This document shows positions 61,039-64,000 of a stretch of DNA of 64,000 bases, piece by piece. Positions within the stretch are counted from its first letter, which is position 1. Each line of letters starts with the position of its first letter. Source of the DNA: Rahnella sp. AA. Its GTDB lineage: Bacteria; Pseudomonadota; Gammaproteobacteria; Enterobacterales; Enterobacteriaceae. The position numbers were made by a program, and so were the translations under genes. The stretch lies in assembly GCF_002834385.1 (NCBI RefSeq), contig NZ_PITQ01000016.1, forward strand, positions 24,001 through 88,000. Reading direction: 5' to 3'. The notes beneath the pieces were generated by a model that saw only the letters and a list, made by a program, of their open reading frames with translations, did not search any database and was not told the DNA's origin.

Positions 61039-61755
61039 TTATTCCGCCAGCGCCGCTTTCTGCGCCTGGAAGATAGTGTCGATCCCCTCTCGTGCGAGGG
61101 AAAGTAAAGTGAGTAGTTCTTCGTGGCTGAACGGCTCGCCTTCGGCGGTGCCCTGTACTTCAATCATGCGGCCATCTTCCATCATGACCACGTTCATGTC
61201 CGTTTCAGCGGCGGAGTCTTCGACATACTCGAGGTCGCACAGCGCTTCACCTTTCACAATGCCGACGGAAACGGCAGCAACCATCCCTTTCATCGGATTG
61301 GCTTTCAGTTTACCCGCAGCCACCAGCGCGTTCAGCGCATCTGCCAGCGCCACACAGGCACCGGAGATAGAGGCAGTACGCGTGCCGCCGTCAGCCTGCA
61401 AAACATCGCAGTCCAGCGTGATGGTGAATTCACCCAACTTTTTGAGATCTACTGCCGCACGCAATGAGCGGGCAATCAGGCGCTGAATTTCAAGAGTACG
61501 TCCGCCTTGTTTGCCTTTTGCGGCTTCACGCGCATTACGGCTGTGCGTGGAGCGCGGCAGCATGCCGTATTCAGCCGTGATCCAACCTTGTCCCTGACCT
61601 TTCAGGAAACGCGGAACGCCTTCTTCCACCGTCGCGGTACACAGCACTTTGGTATCACCAAACTCCACCAGCACGGAACCTTCAGCGTGTTTAGTGTAAT
61701 GGCGGGTCAGTGTTACTGGGCGTACTTGTTGTGCATTTCTGCCTGCTGGACGCAT
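61039..61755 (-). CDS. rph: Ribonuclease PH
   Basis: Phosphorolytic 3' exoribonuclease that trims tRNA precursors and degrades structured RNA. The 238-residue protein is intact and full length: [57 protein letters not shown] (phosphate/RNA-binding Arg residues), [20 protein letters not shown] (catalytic Asp region) and the C-terminal [19 protein letters not shown]. Escherichia K-12 carries a frameshift near the end that harms pyrE attenuation; no such defect is seen here. It is first gene of rph-pyrE, divergent from yicC. Confidence 0.97.
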   Translation of the reverse strand: MRPAGRNAQQVRPVTLTRHYTKHAEGSVLVEFGDTKVLCTATVEEGVPRFLKGQGQGWITAEYGMLPRSTHSRNAREAAKGKQGGRTLEIQRLIARSLRAAVDLKKLGEFTITLDCDVLQADGGTRTASISGACVALADALNALVAAGKLKANPMKGMVAAVSVGIVKGEALCDLEYVEDSAAETDMNVVMMEDGRMIEVQGTAEGEPFSHEELLTLLSLAREGIDTIFQAQKAALAE

Positions 61756-61881
61756 GGATAGTTCTCCGGGTCGCGAATCGTGTTTGGCTGCGCATTATAC
61801 GGACTTCGCGAGGTAATGCCTATCATGACCCGCTCACCGGGGCTATAATCGCTTCATCTTTACATTAACAGGTACGCATAC

Positions 61882-62745
61882 ATGATCCGTAGTATGACCG
61901 CTTATGCCCGACGCGAAATTAAGGGTGACTGGGGCAGCGCCGCGTGGGAACTTCGCTCGGTAAACCAACGTTATCTCGAAACTTACATCCGTCTGCCAGA
62001 GCAATTCCGCAGCCTGGAGCCGGTTGTCCGCGAGCGCATTCGTGCCCGTCTGACACGGGGTAAAGTCGAATGTAATCTGCGTTTTGATCTCGATCCGGGC
62101 GCGCAAAGCACTTTGCAGCTGAATGAAAAACTGGCGAAACAGCTGGTTGAAGCGGCGCAATGGGTAAAAATGCAAAGCGACGAAGGCGAGATTAATCCGC
62201 TGGAAGTTCTGCGCTGGCCGGGCGTGATGCTGGCCGAAGAACAGGATCTGGATGCAATCAGCACCGAACTGCTGCTGGCGCTGGAAACCGCACTGGACGA
62301 CTTTATCAGCGCGCGCGAAAGCGAAGGTGCCGCGCTGAAAACGCTGATTGAACAACGCCTCGACGGCGTCAGCGCCGAAGTCGTGAAAGTCCGCGCCCAG
62401 ATGCCCAATATCCTGCAATGGCAGCGTGAACGTCTGGTGAGCAAACTGGAAGACGCGCAGGTTCAGCTGGAAAATACCCGCCTGGAACAGGAACTGGTAT
62501 TGATGGCGCAGCGTATTGATGTGGCAGAAGAGCTAGACAGACTGGAAGCACACGTTAAAGAAACCCATAAAATCATGAAGAAAGAAGAGGCCGTTGGCCG
62601 CCGCCTTGATTTCATGATGCAGGAATTTAACCGCGAGTCGAACACGCTGGCATCCAAATCGATCAATGCCGATGTCACAACTTCAGCCATCGAGCTGAAA
62701 GTGCTTATCGAACAGATGCGCGAACAGATTCAGAACATCGAATAA
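61882..62745 (+). CDS. yicC: YicC family endoribonuclease-like protein
   Basis: Conserved enterobacterial protein, reported in Escherichia as an endoribonuclease acting on the small RNA RyhB; stress-linked. The 287-residue protein equals Escherichia YicC in length. It starts MIRSMTAYARREIKGDWGSAAWELRSVNQRYLE, has ARLTRGKVECNLRFDL and a long helical middle. It ends in the DUF1732 block LDRLEAHVKETHKIMKKEEAVGRRLDFMMQEFNRESNTLASKS followed by VTTSAIELKVLIEQMREQIQNIE. It starts at ATG 61882, divergent from rph with 126 bases between. Confidence 0.95.
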   Translation: MIRSMTAYARREIKGDWGSAAWELRSVNQRYLETYIRLPEQFRSLEPVVRERIRARLTRGKVECNLRFDLDPGAQSTLQLNEKLAKQLVEAAQWVKMQSDEGEINPLEVLRWPGVMLAEEQDLDAISTELLLALETALDDFISARESEGAALKTLIEQRLDGVSAEVVKVRAQMPNILQWQRERLVSKLEDAQVQLENTRLEQELVLMAQRIDVAEELDRLEAHVKETHKIMKKEEAVGRRLDFMMQEFNRESNTLASKSINADVTTSAIELKVLIEQMREQIQNIE

Positions 62746-62765
62746 ATCATCTGATCTGATGCAAT

Positions 62766-62805
62766 AAAAAACGCCTCCCGTCAGCCTGACCGGGGGCGTT
62801 TTTTT
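62766..62805. terminator. Terminator between yicC and the fabF-like gene
   Basis: Stem ACGCC-T-CCCG / CGGG-GGCGT with one bulged base and a ten-base loop. Seven T residues lie on the right and five A residues on the left, so it can serve both convergent genes. Confidence 0.85.
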
Positions 62806-62834
62806 ATGCTTTAGCTCTGAAAATCAGAAAGAAA

Positions 62835-64000
62835 TTAATCTTCCCAACGTTTCAGCAGTACACAAGCATTCACGCCGCCAAAACCAAAGCCGTTGGACAG
62901 TGCGTAAGTAATGCCGTGCTTCTGCGCCGTGTTGCCGACGATGTTCAGGCCTTCTGCCGCGGCATCTTTGTTTTCAAGGTTGAGCGTTGGCGGCACGATT
63001 TGGTCGCGCACAGCCAGGATGGTGAAGATAGTTTCCAGACCGCCCGCAGCGCCCAGCAAGTGGCCGGTTGCAGATTTGGTGGACGTTACCGCCAGTTTCC
63101 CGTCTGTACCGAACAGGGTTTTAATCGCGTTGATTTCACCCAAATCACCCACCGGCGTAGAGGTCGCATGCGCATTCAAATGCTGCACGTCTGAGGGCTG
63201 AATGCCCGCCTGACGCAAAGCGATTTTCATCGCACGACCCGCGCCGTTGCCGTCTTCCGCACCGGAAGTCATATGGTAAGCATCACCGCTGGTGCCGTAA
63301 CCGACGATCTCAGCGAGAATTTTTGCGCCACGCGCTTTCGCATGTTCCAGTTCTTCGATAACCAGCATGCCTGCGCCTTCGCCCATCACAAAGCCGTCAC
63401 GGGCGCTGTCAAATGGACGGGATGCTTTTTCCGGATGATCTGCGTGGCCGGCAGACATCGCTTTTGCCGCCGCAAACCCCCCCAGGCTCACGGTATCGAT
63501 CGCCGCTTCAGCGCCACCACACAGTGCAACATCAGCTTCATCATTGCGAATCAAACGAACCGCATCGCCGATTGCCTGAACACCCGCCGCACACGCGGTA
63601 ACCGGCGCGCCGATGGGGCCTTTGAACTGGTGTTTAATTGAAACCTGACCGGAAGCCAGATTCACCAGGAATGAAGGAATGGTGAACGGGGACAAACGCT
63701 TAGCACCACGGGTGTCGTTAGTGCGCACAGCATGCGCAATCGCCGGGAAACCACCGATACCCGAGCCAATGACGGTTGCAGTACGTTCCTGCTGTTCAGG
63801 GGTTTCCGCTTTCCAGCCTGCATTAGCAATCGCCATATCGGCAGCGGCCATGGCGAAAAGAATGAAACGGTCCATTTTCTTCTGGTCTTTCGGCACAACA
63901 AACAGGTCAGGGTCGAAACCTGATTCAGGATCCTGTTCTTTAGTTTGTACCTGGCCGCCAATTTTCACGGACAGCGTTTCAACAATTTCTTCCGGCAAAA
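62835..64000 (-). CDS. Beta-ketoacyl-ACP synthase II-like protein (5' end outside window)
   Basis: Partial KAS II/FabF-type condensing enzyme; the frame is open to the window edge, leaving about 388 codons, so roughly the first 25 residues are missing. The thiolase-fold catalytic set is intact: Cys in VTACAAGVQAIGDAV, His in NAHATSTPVGDLGE, Lys and His in STKSATGHLLGAAGG, and the C-terminal SNGFGFGGVNACVLLKRW. It differs at many positions from Escherichia FabF. Segments such as SPFTIPSFLVNLASGQVSIKHQF and GFDPDLFVVPKDQKKMDRF look closer to KAS II forms of other Proteobacteria. It is far from any fab cluster and convergent with yicC. It may be a second fatty-acid or specialised-lipid synthase; substrate unknown. 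Confidence 0.9.
   Translation of the reverse strand, partial: LPEEIVETLSVKIGGQVQTKEQDPESGFDPDLFVVPKDQKKMDRFILFAMAAADMAIANAGWKAETPEQQERTATVIGSGIGGFPAIAHAVRTNDTRGAKRLSPFTIPSFLVNLASGQVSIKHQFKGPIGAPVTACAAGVQAIGDAVRLIRNDEADVALCGGAEAAIDTVSLGGFAAAKAMSAGHADHPEKASRPFDSARDGFVMGEGAGMLVIEELEHAKARGAKILAEIVGYGTSGDAYHMTSGAEDGNGAGRAMKIALRQAGIQPSDVQHLNAHATSTPVGDLGEINAIKTLFGTDGKLAVTSTKSATGHLLGAAGGLETIFTILAVRDQIVPPTLNLENKDAAAEGLNIVGNTAQKHGITYALSNGFGFGGVNACVLLKRWED

Noticed and set aside
60954-61163. 70-residue N-terminal extension of PyrE
   Set aside because: It would cross the attenuator hairpin and overlap rph; PyrE starts MKAYQRQF at 60953.

Overview
The window reads as a contiguous piece of an enterobacterial chromosome. 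Almost every gene is a close match to an Enterobacterales housekeeping gene, and codon use looks even except in the LPS cluster. Gene content and order fit the Yersiniaceae side of the order (Rahnella, Ewingella, Serratia or Yersinia-like) better than Escherichia. ppc lies next to metF, cpxA is joined directly to trmL-cysE, emrD sits between glpX and fpr, fieF and cdh are absent from the pfkA-sbp-tpiA stretch, rph is full length, and the LPS locus carries waaE and wabG. The genus call is inference from remembered gene orders. No rRNA, tRNA, CRISPR array, IS element or prophage was seen.

Layout. (1) 1-7.5 kb: the end of ppc, a small unrecognised membrane protein, then the methionine regulon (metF, metBL, metJ) with two clear tandem MetJ operator arrays. 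(2) 7.3-16.1 kb: rpmE, priA, cytR, ftsN, hslVU (sigma-32 type promoter and leader hairpin), menA, rraA, zapB. (3) 16.1-25.7 kb: the glycerol operon glpFK with glpX, emrD, fpr, yiiR, yiiQ, tpiA, sbp. (4) 25.9-30.5 kb: pfkA, cpxP (with the CpxQ small RNA in its 3' end), the divergent cpxRA with a perfect CpxR box, trmL. (5) 30.5-38 kb: cysE, gpsA, secB, grxC, yibN (a minus-strand cluster), gpmI, envC, yibQ. (6) 38.1-55.3 kb: LPS core synthesis, split by the divergent kbl-tdh threonine operon. Two glycosyltransferases lie before tdh. After kbl come hldD-waaF-waaC, a GT9, a GT8, waaL, a GT2, waaQ, wabG, waaA, waaE, coaD. (7) 55.3-64 kb: mutM, rpmG, rpmB, radC, coaBC, dut, slmA, pyrE, rph, yicC, and a cut-off second KAS II (FabF-like) gene.

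How it works together. Several units are envelope related: the Cpx stress system with CpxP and CpxQ, division genes (ftsN, envC, zapB, slmA), and LPS core assembly from heptose precursor (HldD) through heptosyltransferases, Kdo transferase and outer-core transferases to the O-antigen ligase. Others are central metabolism (ppc, tpiA, pfkA, gpmI, glpFKX, gpsA) and sulfur/methionine supply (sbp, cysE, metBFLJ).

I did not find an obviously new multi-gene system. The least explained items are the unassigned LPS glycosyltransferases, a cluster of hairpins inside the LPS operon (50299-50387), a long inverted repeat upstream of rpmB (56757-56849), the FabF-like gene after yicC, a possible coupled micro-ORF before waaA, and the small membrane protein between ppc and metF.
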